Source: Clostridium weizhouense (lineage in GTDB: Bacteria > Bacillota > Clostridia > Clostridiales > Clostridiaceae). Taken from it: DNA of 64,000 nucleotides. Shown here one piece after another: positions 1 to 8,769 of the stretch (within the stretch, counting starts at the first letter, position 1; every line of letters starts with the position of its first letter). Position numbers and translations under genes: made by a program. The notes below the pieces were generated by a model. It saw nothing but the letters and a program-made list of their open reading frames with translations. It did not search any database and was not told the DNA's origin. Location of the stretch: positions 1-64,000 of the forward strand of contig NZ_JAHXPT010000005.1 of the NCBI RefSeq assembly GCF_019431045.1, read 5' to 3'.

Positions 1-60
1 TCTTTTGTAATTTGTTTGTGCAAATCAATTTTACACTATAAAAAGGTGGTTTTTTATATT

Positions 61-204
61 TTAAAAAATAATTTTTTTGTTAAAATAGATATTACCAATT
101 ATATGGTTATTAACTGTCCGTAAGTCAGCTTCATCATTATAATTTTTAATACATTTGTCAATTTCATCAACAATTATTTGAATTTGCTTCTGCCACTCGT
201 ACAT
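61..204 (-). pseudogene. Remnant of an AraC-family transcriptional regulator (N-terminal stub)
   Basis: A 47-codon minus-strand frame opens with MYEWQKQIQIIVDEIDKCI, which matches from memory the first residues of a clostridial AraC-family regulator class (helix before the first helix-turn-helix). It has a GAGGTG ribosome binding site nine bases upstream. Homology appears to stop after about residue 30, where the first DNA-binding helices should begin, and the frame ends at a TAA inside A/T-rich sequence. Intact members are several times longer, so this is the stub of a broken gene and is unlikely to be functional. It lies downstream of another broken gene, which fits a decaying segment. It could also be a chance small frame, but the start motif is distinctive. 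Confidence 0.5.
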
Positions 205-309
205 TCATCTGTTCACCTCGTTTCAACCGTTCTATATTTATTATAAAGAAATAGAGAGATTACTTCTTGATTTTACTTGCTATTATTTCATGGTATCTTA
301 ATGCACTCT

Positions 310-752
310 TTATCTTGAAATTATTTCTATACCATTTTCAGTTACAAGAATTGTATGTTCCCATTGTGCTGAGAGAGAACCATCAATTGTAAGAGCTGTC
401 CATCCATTATTTTCATCTATAAATATTTCATGACTTCCAGCATTTATCATTGGTTTAATTGTTCTGCCGGAATTCCACCCTTTGATATTGTATAATTATA
501 TGCTAATTTATCTATTTCCTATGTTGTCATGCCTTCTTTGATGTTTTCACTAATTAAATCTAGAAGACCATTATTAATTTCAGCACTCTTTTTTATTCCT
601 TCAATTTGCTCTTTTGTTTTTATAAGATTTTTCGTTGGTACTATATGTCCTTTTCTTTTTAAATCACTTAACTTTTTATCAAATTCTAAATGACAATTTT
701 TATATTTCAATTCACTTTTGCACCAACATAAATCATTTCTTTTTAATCTCAT
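310..752 (-). pseudogene. map: Broken methionine aminopeptidase with SEC-C zinc motif
   Basis: The minus strand starts with the SEC-C type metal-binding segment (NDLCWCKSELKYKNCH) and the MAP N-terminal helices, ending KEGMTT. A TAG then interrupts the expected TTEEID sequence; the same frame continues EIDKLAYNYTISKGGIPA. After that the middle of the enzyme is missing, and a second frame gives the C-terminus, with KPMINAGSHEIF and the metal-site region SLSAQWEHTILVTENG, stopping at 310. Intact enzymes of this type have roughly 290 residues; fewer than 150 codons remain. One nonsense change plus a large internal deletion or frameshift makes it non-functional. Methionine aminopeptidase is essential, so an intact copy should exist elsewhere. 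It sits just downstream of the XRE gene and has its own GGGAG site. Confidence 0.8.
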
Positions 753-772
753 GATATTACTCCCTATTTTAA

Positions 773-1453
773 CTATTTAATTAGTCCTCCATGAAAATAA
801 CATTCATAAACTTTAATATCATCAAAATATATTTCCTCATATCCTTGAAACCACTTAAATTCTCCATTTATAATACAATGATATTTATACTGTCCATTTT
901 GATAAATAATAGGACCTCTATATGGATTATCCTCAGTCACTAAACTCAAAGCTTCCTTTAAAAACCTACCTGAAAATCTTTCATCCAAAACTCTTCCAGT
1001 ATAATTCATTGACCAAAATGGAATATCATCTTGCCATAAACCTTCTTCTCCTGAAAATCTTTCTCCACCTAAATAAGTATCAATATATTTTAAGTTTCCC
1101 TCTGCATATTCTAAGTCATGGGATTTTGGCCTTGAAGTTTTACACTCTATTCCATTTCCAGCATATGTTGATTTTTTAGCCTTGCATAAAAAATCAATTA
1201 TACTTTCATTTATATTGTTAACTTTATTTTCTTCAATACACAAGCAACAATTCTCTTCGTAATCATTAACTAATTTATCAATGCTTACTTTAAAAAAATC
1301 ACTTAATGCAATTAATCTAGCTATATCAGGATAAGACTGTCCTACTTCCCATTTTGCAACTGATTGTCTTGATATGCATAAGAATTCAGCTAATTTCTCT
1401 TGTGATAGACCTTTGGCCTTTCTAAGTGTTTGCAATTGTTCTTGAAAACTCAT
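773..1453 (-). CDS. XRE-family transcriptional regulator with C-terminal DUF5680 domain
   Basis: This 226-residue protein has an N-terminal helix-turn-helix (about residues 3-58, with LSQEKLAEFLCISRQSVAKWE typical of Cro/C1-type DNA binding). A linker follows, and then a DUF5680 domain (about 85-225) with conserved-looking stretches SRPKSHDLEYAEGNLKYIDT and DIPFWSMNYTGRV. The role of DUF5680 is unknown; fusion to an XRE head suggests ligand or partner sensing. The start is fixed by AGGAGGG seven bases upstream of ATG. The broken aminopeptidase gene begins only 20 bp downstream, so the two may once have been co-transcribed. No target operator was identified. Confidence 0.85.
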   Translation of the reverse strand: MSFQEQLQTLRKAKGLSQEKLAEFLCISRQSVAKWEVGQSYPDIARLIALSDFFKVSIDKLVNDYEENCCLCIEENKVNNINESIIDFLCKAKKSTYAGNGIECKTSRPKSHDLEYAEGNLKYIDTYLGGERFSGEEGLWQDDIPFWSMNYTGRVLDERFSGRFLKEALSLVTEDNPYRGPIIYQNGQYKYHCIINGEFKWFQGYEEIYFDDIKVYECYFHGGLIK

Positions 1454-1731
1454 AGTTTAATCCCTCCTAATATTAGTATACTGACAATATTATCATGTTT
1501 CTACCACCTAAGTATAACAAAGTTGACAACCAAAAGTTGCATTCAGTAAAAAAGCAATTTTTAATATCAATCATTCTCTACTTTATCACTCACTTATGAT
1601 ATGGTTCACCGCACCACAACTGAAAAAGTTTAGATTTTCACATATACAATATAATTAATATTATTTCAAATGAAGTTTTCATTATATTTTTATAAAGAAA
1701 TAAGTAGTAAAACCTTCTATGATTTTACTAC

Positions 1732-2295
1732 TTATTTAAATTCAATATTTAACCAATTAGGTGTTTTCTTATCTTTCCAAATTATTTCTCCATTATTAAT
1801 AAGCATTACTAATTTAAACATTTCTGAATTATCATATATATTAATTTTGTCACATATACTAATTATTTTACTTAAATTTGCTAAAGAATCATCATATCTT
1901 CTTTCTATAGCCTCATCTGGTATTCCATGACCACCTTTTCTAACTCGTATTGCAACTCTTTGTTTTGCAATATCAACACTTTCAACCCCTATATAATTCA
2001 TAGTAACATAAAATCCTTTTTCTTTTGCCAATTTTATATTACTAATAATACTCTTTCCTGATAAAGTAGTTTCTTGATTAAATGATATGCCTTCAAGTAT
2101 ATATTTTTTTATTAGTTTTACAGCTTCTCTTGCACATTTCATTTGAATATTATTGTCTTGCCAAGAGCCTATTCTTGCAACCATTTCATCAGTGTTTATT
2201 CTTTTCTCCTCTATATTTTCATTATAATAAATAGATTTATATATAGAAGTTTTTCCTGCTCCATTAACGCCTGCAAATATAGTGTAATTTTGCAT
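1732..2295 (-). CDS. Zeta-toxin-like P-loop kinase/ATPase
   Basis: This 187-residue P-loop protein has Walker A GVNGAGKT at residues 9-16, an NTDE motif at 34-37 and ETTLSG at 75-80, the arrangement seen in zeta-toxin and related small nucleoside or sugar kinases. Zeta toxins phosphorylate UDP-N-acetylglucosamine; whether this protein does so cannot be read from sequence. The start ATG lies one base after the stop codon of a 54-residue gene, so translation of the two is probably coupled. A small gene directly upstream of a zeta-like gene suggests a toxin-antitoxin pair, but the small protein does not look like the known epsilon antitoxin. Alternatively it is a housekeeping kinase of the same fold. 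Confidence 0.75.
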   Translation of the reverse strand: MQNYTIFAGVNGAGKTSIYKSIYYNENIEEKRINTDEMVARIGSWQDNNIQMKCAREAVKLIKKYILEGISFNQETTLSGKSIISNIKLAKEKGFYVTMNYIGVESVDIAKQRVAIRVRKGGHGIPDEAIERRYDDSLANLSKIISICDKINIYDNSEMFKLVMLINNGEIIWKDKKTPNWLNIEFK

Positions 2296-2296
2296 A

Positions 2297-2461
2297 TTAC
2301 TTACCTATAACTTTCATTTGCTCTCTTTGTAGTATCATATTAGATAAGTTTGCATAAAAATCTTGTTCTTCTTTTGTTTTTGAATTTTGAAGTAATTCCA
2401 TAATATCAGCATAGGAATATCTTATAAAAATGTCATATAAATTGATACTCTTATTATCCAT
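2297..2461 (-). CDS. Small 54-residue protein, possible antitoxin or partner of the zeta-like ATPase
   Basis: This minus-strand frame of 54 residues starts MDNKSINLYDIFIRYSYADI and ends with a charged helix (KEEQDFYANLSNMILQREQMK). It has a strong AGGAGGG site just upstream of its ATG, and its TAA stop is followed after one base by the ATG of the zeta-toxin-like gene. No transmembrane segment or signal peptide is visible; it looks all-helical and soluble. I do not recognise the family. Position, size and coupling fit an antitoxin, but that is inference only. Confidence 0.7.
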   Translation of the reverse strand: MDNKSINLYDIFIRYSYADIMELLQNSKTKEEQDFYANLSNMILQREQMKVIGK

Positions 2462-2786
2462 ATAACCCTCCTGAAAAATTTCTATTTATAGATTAATTAT
2501 ATACCAGAAAATAAAAATAATAAACCTAATATATATTTATTTTGGTTCTCCACAGATACGTTTCACCCTTCATTATCCTAAACTTTATTTATTCATACAT
2601 TACTTTTTCTAATTAAGTAAATTGCAATTATAGGTTACAAGTTTTGTTACACTTTTTGTTATAGATGATTAACCATTTTAGGCTTTAATTATGTAGGATA
2701 TTATAAAAGGCATCCAAATGGATGCCTAATTTTGTTTTAAATATTATTTAGTTTCATTACATAAGTAAAATCCTAAATTTAGTTAT
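2462..2786. other. Intergenic region between the zeta-like pair and pdaA-like gene
   Basis: About 325 bases of A/T-rich sequence without a convincing frame. The part near 2708-2727 holds the terminator of the deacetylase gene; the rest should include the promoter of the 54-residue gene, but no clear -35/-10 pair was found. A slightly less A/T-rich patch near 2555-2575 was examined and not assigned. Confidence 0.5.
2708..2727 (-). terminator. Terminator of the pdaA-like gene
   Basis: A perfect 8-bp stem AGGCATCC/GGATGCCT with a four-base loop, followed on the minus strand by TTTATA. It lies about 60 bases beyond the deacetylase stop codon. Confidence 0.7.
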
Positions 2787-3782
2787 CTAATTAGGAAGTT
2801 CATCTAAAGTTTTAAATTCATACCCTTGACTCTTCCACTCCTTAATCAAGCTGTCTAAAATAGTTACATTAGTTTTAGACACAGCATGAAGTAAGCAAAT
2901 CATACCATCACGAGTATTTTTTAAAAGCTGTGTTTTAGAAGATCCAGGATCAGGCTGATTGTCTACATCATAATCTTTATAAGCAAGGGTAAAGAATACA
3001 GATTTATAACCAAGTTTTTGAGTATAATAAAGTGACAATTCACTAAAAGTTCCTTCTGGTGGCCTAAAATATTTTAACATTTTACAACCTGGAACACTAT
3101 TTACTGCATCTTCTACCTGAGTAATTTCAGCATTAAAAGCAGATTCATCCTTAAATGTAGGCATAGATTTATGATGTACAGAATGATTACCTATTATATG
3201 CCCCTCATTGCTCATCCTTTTTAGTAATTCAGTATTTGAAATACCATTAAAACTACCAGTTACATAAGGTTTAGTTACAAAAAAGGTGGCTTGTACATTA
3301 TTTGCCTTTAAGGTATTAAGAATACTATCAGTATAGCCATTTTCATACCCTTCATCAAAAGTAAGATAAATAATCTTTTTTGAAGTATCTCCAAAACCAT
3401 AAGCTTTATATTTTGATAAAAGTTCAGCACTATCTCTTGATGAATATAACCATGACCACTCTATAGGTTCAGTACTGAGTGATGAAGTATCAGATAATGC
3501 CTTTTTAGTAGTAGGCTTTTGGGGTGGATTAGATTTTTCTTTAGGGGTAGATTCAGGCTTAGGTGTAGACTCTGTTTTAGAATTAGATTCTAATTTAGAA
3601 GTAGAATCTGATCCATTAGAAGATTTTGAATCTTCTATGGACTTCTCATTAGTAGAATCATCCGTTATTTTTTCATTACTTGAAATATCTATATTCTTAT
3701 TATCTTCATTTTTATTTCCTAGTCCACATCCTGATAAAAGCAATGATAGAGCTATAAATAAAGCTAATTTCTTCTTAATCAA
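2787..3782 (-). CDS. pdaA: PdaA-like polysaccharide deacetylase lipoprotein
   Basis: This 331-residue NodB-fold deacetylase removes acetyl groups from peptidoglycan sugars; PdaA itself acts on muramic acid to make spore-cortex delta-lactam. Residues 1-19 form a lipoprotein signal ending in the lipobox LLSGC, so it is anchored outside the membrane. A Ser/Thr/Pro/Lys-rich linker (about 25-100) precedes the catalytic domain. The domain carries LTFDEGYENG, the PdaA version of the TFDDG motif, HIIGNHSVHH for the metal-binding histidines, the RPPEG motif and a late LLHAV. The start is TTG with GGAGG seven bases upstream. The lipoprotein linker is longer than in classical PdaA, so the substrate could be vegetative wall rather than cortex. 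Confidence 0.8.
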   Translation of the reverse strand: MIKKKLALFIALSLLLSGCGLGNKNEDNKNIDISSNEKITDDSTNEKSIEDSKSSNGSDSTSKLESNSKTESTPKPESTPKEKSNPPQKPTTKKALSDTSSLSTEPIEWSWLYSSRDSAELLSKYKAYGFGDTSKKIIYLTFDEGYENGYTDSILNTLKANNVQATFFVTKPYVTGSFNGISNTELLKRMSNEGHIIGNHSVHHKSMPTFKDESAFNAEITQVEDAVNSVPGCKMLKYFRPPEGTFSELSLYYTQKLGYKSVFFTLAYKDYDVDNQPDPGSSKTQLLKNTRDGMICLLHAVSKTNVTILDSLIKEWKSQGYEFKTLDELPN

Positions 3783-3988
3783 GTTTTCTCCTCCATATTT
3801 TTAAATTTAACATGGTTTTATCTATAGTATTATAATGTAATACTTATTGTTACAATTACATTATACAACATTTTATTACTAAATTTTCACTTAAAATGAA
3901 ATTATATTGATTAGAACATCCTGTTTTTTTATTTAATACATGTATTATTAGATTAATCTTAAAACCAAATCTTTTTATAAAATTAAGA

Positions 3989-6900
3989 TTAAATCAACTG
4001 TTTTAAAGCTCTAGCTGTATAACTATAATCTACATCAAGTAAATCTGCTACTGTACCTTGCATTATAACATTTCCTCCTAAAACTCCACCTTCAGGACCT
4101 AAATCGATTATCCAATCTGCATTTTTAATAACGTCTAAATTATGCTCTATAATTAAAATAGTATTACCATTATTTCTTATCTTGTTAAAAAGAACTAATA
4201 GGTTTTGAATATCTGAAAAATGTAATCCTGAAGTTGGTTCATCAAAAATATATATACAATCACTTAATTGATTTAAACATAATTCTTTTGATAATTTTAT
4301 TCTTTGTGCTTCTCCTCCAGATAGCGTTGTTGCACTTTGTCCTAATTTTATATATCCTAAGCCAACTTCAAATAATGTTTCTAAAATTTTATATACCTTG
4401 CTTTGTTCTATAAAGAAATTTAAGGATTCTTCTACAGTCATTTCTAAAACTTCATATATATTTTTCCCATTATATTTTATCTCTAATACTTCATTTTTAT
4501 ATTTCTTTCCTTTACAAACTGGACAGGTGGTCCAAATGTTTTCCATAAAAGAAATATGATTGCAAATACTTCCATCACCATTGCATTTTTCACATCCACC
4601 ATCTTTGCTATTAAAACTAAACTTACTATCTTTATATCCTCGAGTTTTTGCAGCATTTGTGGAAGCAAAAAGCTTTTTTATTTCATCCATAAGTCCAACA
4701 TATGTTGCTATATTTGATCTAGAAGTACGTCCTATTGGCCTTTGGTCAACATAAATAATTTGCTTTACATGGTTTTCTCCTGAAATATAATCACAAAATC
4801 TGCTTATATCATCTTTTCCTTCTAATTTATTTATTAAAGCTGGATAAATAACCTTAGAAACTAACGTACTTTTCCCAGAGCCACTAACCCCTGTTATACA
4901 TGTAATAGCTCCAATTGGAAATCTAATATCTATATTTTTTAAATTATTGCCTCTAGCTCCATCTATTTTAATCCACTTATCTGTTAGATATGATTTTTCA
5001 ATTTCTATTGTCTTTTCATTGGATAAATATTTTCCTGTTTCTGAATTTTCATTATCCATAACTTCAATGACTGTCCCTTGCGCAACTATATTACCACCAT
5101 TTATTCCTGCACCTTTACCTATGTCTATAATATAATCGGCACACTTTATAATTTCCTTATTATGATCTACGATAACAACAGTATTTCCATAGTCTTTAAG
5201 TTCTTTTATAATCATAATAAGCTTATCATAATCCTTAGGATGCAGTCCTGTTGATGGTTCATCTAAAACATAAAGCATATTAGTAATTTCACCATTTAAT
5301 TGCTTAACTATTTTTAATCTTTGAAGTTCACCACCTGATAATGTTGCTACTGAACGATTTAAAGCTAGATAATTAAGACCCATTTTTATATATAAATCAA
5401 TTTTTCTATAAAGCTTTTTTAATAATGGCTCAACCTTATTTAATTCACTTTCCTGCAATGAATCTGGCAATTTTTCAATCCATTTCTTTAGCTCATCAAT
5501 TGTCATTGCTGCTACAACTGGATATCTTACCCCTAATATTTCAACGCTTCTTCCTTCTCTGTTAAGCCTTTCACCATTACAGCTATTACATATACCTTCT
5601 TTCATAAATTCATCAGCAATTCTTTTTATAGACTCATTACTGCCATTATCATATAAACGCTTTATATAATTATAAGCACCTTCAACTTTCCTTGTGATTT
5701 CACCACTTCTACCATTCTTATTTTTATATACATATGTGATTTCATATTCAGTGCCCCATATTATTTTTTCTCTAAATTCTTGTGATAGCTTACACCATGG
5801 TAGTTCTAAATCAACCTTCATATCTTCTGCTAATGCTAATACTTCACCTTTTGACCAGTTAGCATTAGGATTTTCTTTAAATTTTCTTAAATCTTTCAAT
5901 AAACTTGATGCTCCATCAAGAATTGATTTATCTGGCTTAGAAACAATTAAACTACAATCTATTTCTCTATGAATACCTAAACCATTACATACTTGGCACA
6001 TACAATCTGGATTATTATAACTAAAAGTAGATGGGGTTAATTCAAACATAAGATGCTTACATTCATAACACATTTGCTTTTCTTGAAATAATATCTTCTC
6101 ACAATCATTAATTAATACATAAATTGCCCCATTTCCTATATTCAATGCTTCTTCTATATTTTTAAGCATGTTTTTTTTATTATTTTTATCTTCATCAATT
6201 ACATGTTCATAAACCAAGTTTTCATTAATTACAGGTTTATAAGATAAATCTCCATTATTATATGGTTTTATTAAAATCCTTGTATTATCTGGTAATTCCA
6301 TTAACTTTTCATAAATTTCATGGCTAGAAAGAGGAATGATAGCACTACCGCAATTTGGACAATGTCTTATACCAATAGTTGAAAATATATTTCTTAAATA
6401 ATCATAAATCTCTGTTATAGTGCCTACTGTAGAACGTGGATTTCTAGAGATACTTTTCTGAGAAATTGATATTGCTGGTGGAAGGCCATTTATCATATCA
6501 AAATCTGGTTTTTCTCTGCATGTATTATTAGCTGGACCTCCAATGCTTTCCATAAATCTTCTTTTACTTTCTGAATACAATGTATCAAATATCAAACTTG
6601 ATTTTCCACTTCCACTAACTCCTGTTACTGCTGTTATTTTATTATATTGAATTGTAACATCAATATTTTTAAGATTATTCTGTCTTGCACCTTTTATTAC
6701 AATACCTTCAGTTTTTTTGTTATCTATATGCTGATTTTTATAAAAATCTTTTTTATCTTTATTTATATTATTATGAGAATACTTTTTGATGATATCAAGA
6801 CTTGACTCTTTTATATAAAGCTGTGAAGTATGCTCTTCTTCAAACTCCTCAACCCATTCTGGCCAATGTTTAAGCCAATTAGGAACACTACAAACTTCAA

Positions 6901-7609
6901 CTTTATCATTAATAGATATATATGGAAATATCTTGATTAGTGGACTATTATTAAAAGAATCTAACTTGCTTACTTTGATTCTTTTTAGATTTTTATCAAA
7001 CTCTAATATTTTAGCTGTTGTAAGTGCTATAGGATTTGGTCTTACTGGTGATCTTGATGCAAAAATTCCTGTTCTGGGTGCATTTTCATAAGGTGGATTA
7101 CATTCAGTTACCCTTCTATACTTTGCTTCATCAAATCTATTAAACCACCACATTATCTTTATATAAGAATATCCCCTTAAATCTTCATAGATATTTTCAA
7201 AATCATTCCCTATATAAATAAAATCTTCTCCATTTATTTTTTTAAGGTTTCCAATTGATTCAATCTCATTTTTGGAATTCACAAAAACTTTTTTATTATC
7301 TATACTCTTTACCTTAGGGCTAGAACTTTCCTTAATCCTATCTTCACAAGGAAAATATGGTTTTATATCATAAACAAGAACATTATCTTCTAAATCATTA
7401 TCCTCATTAAAAGTAATTACTCCTGTTTTTTCATCTACATTATTTATTTCAATAGTTTTTTGCATAAGTTCCTTAGAAAAAATAACAATGATATGACTAA
7501 ATAATGATAAGTGTTTTAATCCCTTAACAAAACTTTTATTTATTATTATTTTATTTTTACCCTTTACTCTCCCTATTTCATAAACATTAAAATGCTCATT
7601 CCTATTCAT
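3989..7609 (-). CDS. Fusion of a TrmO/TsaA-like domain to a UvrA-type ABC ATPase
   Basis: This protein has 1206 residues. Residues about 8-90 look like a degenerate TrmO-like half (YEIGRVKG..., SHIIVIF, DIKPYFP). Residues about 113-255 hold a fuller TrmO/TsaA domain with TGIFASRSPVRPNPIALT; TrmO uses SAM to methylate t6A in tRNA. Residues about 302-1206 are a nearly full-length UvrA: Walker A GVSGSGKSS at 330-338 and GVSGSGKST at 907-915, LSGGE signatures near 757 and 1118, and several CxxC zinc pairs. UvrA finds DNA damage, and UvrA-like paralogues can give resistance to DNA-binding drugs. The start was moved from 7672 to ATG 7609, with AAGGAGAG upstream; the longer frame would begin inside the -35 box. 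A MerR/GyrI gene lies directly upstream. Confidence 0.85.
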   Translation of the reverse strand: MNRNEHFNVYEIGRVKGKNKIIINKSFVKGLKHLSLFSHIIVIFSKELMQKTIEINNVDEKTGVITFNEDNDLEDNVLVYDIKPYFPCEDRIKESSSPKVKSIDNKKVFVNSKNEIESIGNLKKINGEDFIYIGNDFENIYEDLRGYSYIKIMWWFNRFDEAKYRRVTECNPPYENAPRTGIFASRSPVRPNPIALTTAKILEFDKNLKRIKVSKLDSFNNSPLIKIFPYISINDKVEVCSVPNWLKHWPEWVEEFEEEHTSQLYIKESSLDIIKKYSHNNINKDKKDFYKNQHIDNKKTEGIVIKGARQNNLKNIDVTIQYNKITAVTGVSGSGKSSLIFDTLYSESKRRFMESIGGPANNTCREKPDFDMINGLPPAISISQKSISRNPRSTVGTITEIYDYLRNIFSTIGIRHCPNCGSAIIPLSSHEIYEKLMELPDNTRILIKPYNNGDLSYKPVINENLVYEHVIDEDKNNKKNMLKNIEEALNIGNGAIYVLINDCEKILFQEKQMCYECKHLMFELTPSTFSYNNPDCMCQVCNGLGIHREIDCSLIVSKPDKSILDGASSLLKDLRKFKENPNANWSKGEVLALAEDMKVDLELPWCKLSQEFREKIIWGTEYEITYVYKNKNGRSGEITRKVEGAYNYIKRLYDNGSNESIKRIADEFMKEGICNSCNGERLNREGRSVEILGVRYPVVAAMTIDELKKWIEKLPDSLQESELNKVEPLLKKLYRKIDLYIKMGLNYLALNRSVATLSGGELQRLKIVKQLNGEITNMLYVLDEPSTGLHPKDYDKLIMIIKELKDYGNTVVIVDHNKEIIKCADYIIDIGKGAGINGGNIVAQGTVIEVMDNENSETGKYLSNEKTIEIEKSYLTDKWIKIDGARGNNLKNIDIRFPIGAITCITGVSGSGKSTLVSKVIYPALINKLEGKDDISRFCDYISGENHVKQIIYVDQRPIGRTSRSNIATYVGLMDEIKKLFASTNAAKTRGYKDSKFSFNSKDGGCEKCNGDGSICNHISFMENIWTTCPVCKGKKYKNEVLEIKYNGKNIYEVLEMTVEESLNFFIEQSKVYKILETLFEVGLGYIKLGQSATTLSGGEAQRIKLSKELCLNQLSDCIYIFDEPTSGLHFSDIQNLLVLFNKIRNNGNTILIIEHNLDVIKNADWIIDLGPEGGVLGGNVIMQGTVADLLDVDYSYTARALKQLI

Positions 7610-7641
7610 AAAAACTCTCCTTTGCCATTGGTATATTACTG

Positions 7642-7672
7642 ATAATAATCCATACCACGATGTGAGAGTCAA
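7642..7672 (-). promoter_or_regulatory. MerR-type promoter of the TrmO-UvrA gene (19-bp spacer)
   Basis: On the minus strand, -35 TTGACT (7667-7672) and -10 TATTAT (7642-7647) are separated by exactly 19 bp. MerR-family activators characteristically work on promoters with over-long 19-20 bp spacers, binding within the spacer. The spacer CTCACATCGTGGTATGGAT has only an imperfect dyad. The gene for a MerR/GyrI protein ends 68 bp upstream, so it is the obvious candidate regulator. The promoter leaves a leader of about 25 bases containing the ribosome binding site. Confidence 0.65.
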
Positions 7673-7739
7673 TATTTTTTATTTAGTAATAATAAAAAAA
7701 TAATGAACAAGAATAAACTAATACATTATTTTGTGGTTA

Positions 7740-8558
7740 TTATTTAATTTTAATGGGTATCTGTATTTCTGTTAAATAATTCTTTGGATCTTCTTCATTC
7801 CAAGGCCCTTTATGGCATACCTGCATACTCATTCCACTTATTTCATATTGATTATTTTCATCTAACCAATTTACAAATGACTTATAAGCACCTGAAATAT
7901 TCTCATAGGGTCCATAAACCATTGTAGATCCAACCAAGTCAAAAGCATCTGTTTTTCGGAAAGTAACTCCATCTTTTTCTATTCCATTTTCCTCTGTTAC
8001 TATGCATACCTCAATATCTACATCATTTTCTTTATATTCATTATCGTGATATATTGCAAAACTATGGTTACTATCTTTTATATTTAAATTTTCTTTTTCA
8101 ATATGTTCACATAATAAATGCCAAAGTTCACCTTCTGAAAAATAGTTTGGTACAATCTTTCTAAGACAAATGACATTATAAAAAGGAATAGATTTTATCA
8201 CAACATTATAGTTAAAATCCTTACTATCATCTATTTCCGACATTGCTTCTCTTAATTTCTTTAACTTTTGCTCTTCAACACTTATTGCTTCTTTAATAAC
8301 TTCTTCTTTTCGTTTAAATTCTTTCTTTAATGATTCACTATCCCAATGTTTTAATGCATGAGAGATTTCTTCAGTACTAAATCCTATATCTCTTAAAAAG
8401 ATTATCTTACTTAAAACTTTTGTTTGCTCTACTGAATACATTCTATATCCATTTTTATTATTAATTTTAGCTGGTTTTAAAATACCAATGTCATCATAAT
8501 ATCTTAACATTCTAATAGAAACTTGAGTTAATTTTGAAAATTCTCCAATCCTAAACAC
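7740..8558 (-). CDS. MerR-family regulator with GyrI-like effector-binding domain
   Basis: This 272-residue regulator has a MerR helix-turn-helix (about 1-70, with FRIGEFSKLTQVSIRMLRYY), a coiled-coil dimer helix (about 75-115) and a GyrI-like domain (about 120-272), the BmrR-type architecture that binds cationic or aromatic drugs. The start was moved to GTG at 8558, which has GGAGGA eight bases upstream; the longer frame begins with an unsupported TTG. It reads into the TrmO-UvrA gene, whose promoter has a 19-bp spacer, so it probably activates that gene in response to a ligand. The ligand is unknown; a DNA-active compound would fit the target but is inference. Confidence 0.88.
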   Translation of the reverse strand: MFRIGEFSKLTQVSIRMLRYYDDIGILKPAKINNKNGYRMYSVEQTKVLSKIIFLRDIGFSTEEISHALKHWDSESLKKEFKRKEEVIKEAISVEEQKLKKLREAMSEIDDSKDFNYNVVIKSIPFYNVICLRKIVPNYFSEGELWHLLCEHIEKENLNIKDSNHSFAIYHDNEYKENDVDIEVCIVTEENGIEKDGVTFRKTDAFDLVGSTMVYGPYENISGAYKSFVNWLDENNQYEISGMSMQVCHKGPWNEEDPKNYLTEIQIPIKIK

Positions 8559-8688
8559 TTGTCTCTTCCTCCAAATACATTTATCCAAATTACTATTTGT
8601 CTAATACTCAAAGTTGTTTCTATTTTTATTATAACATATTTTGTAAATATATTATTGCTTGTGATACACCATTTTCACTTACAAAAAC

Positions 8689-8721
8689 AGTCTTAGGCAA
8701 GTCATATCAATGCCTAAGACT
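8689..8721 (-). terminator. Terminator downstream of the AAA/PD-(D/E)XK gene
   Basis: An 11-bp perfect stem AGTCTTAGGCA/TGCCTAAGACT with an 11-base loop, followed on the minus strand by GTTTTTG. It ends the transcript of the frameshifted ATPase gene and insulates the MerR gene. Confidence 0.75.
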
Positions 8722-8769
8722 AAAAAGTTCATGTTATTTCTTTATAAATAGAATCTATATTATTTCTAA

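Noticed and set aside
2550..2580. Possible small RNA or riboswitch around a less A/T-rich patch
   Set aside because: No stable paired structure, promoter or terminator could be made out.
3989..7609. Reading this gene as the housekeeping uvrA
   Set aside because: The TrmO-like N-terminus, the MerR/GyrI neighbour and the absence of uvrB beside it argue for a paralogue.
7610..7672. Extra 21 codons at the N-terminus of the TrmO-UvrA protein
   Set aside because: The first codon of this extension is the -35 box TTGACT of its promoter, and a clear AAGGAGAG site precedes ATG 7609.
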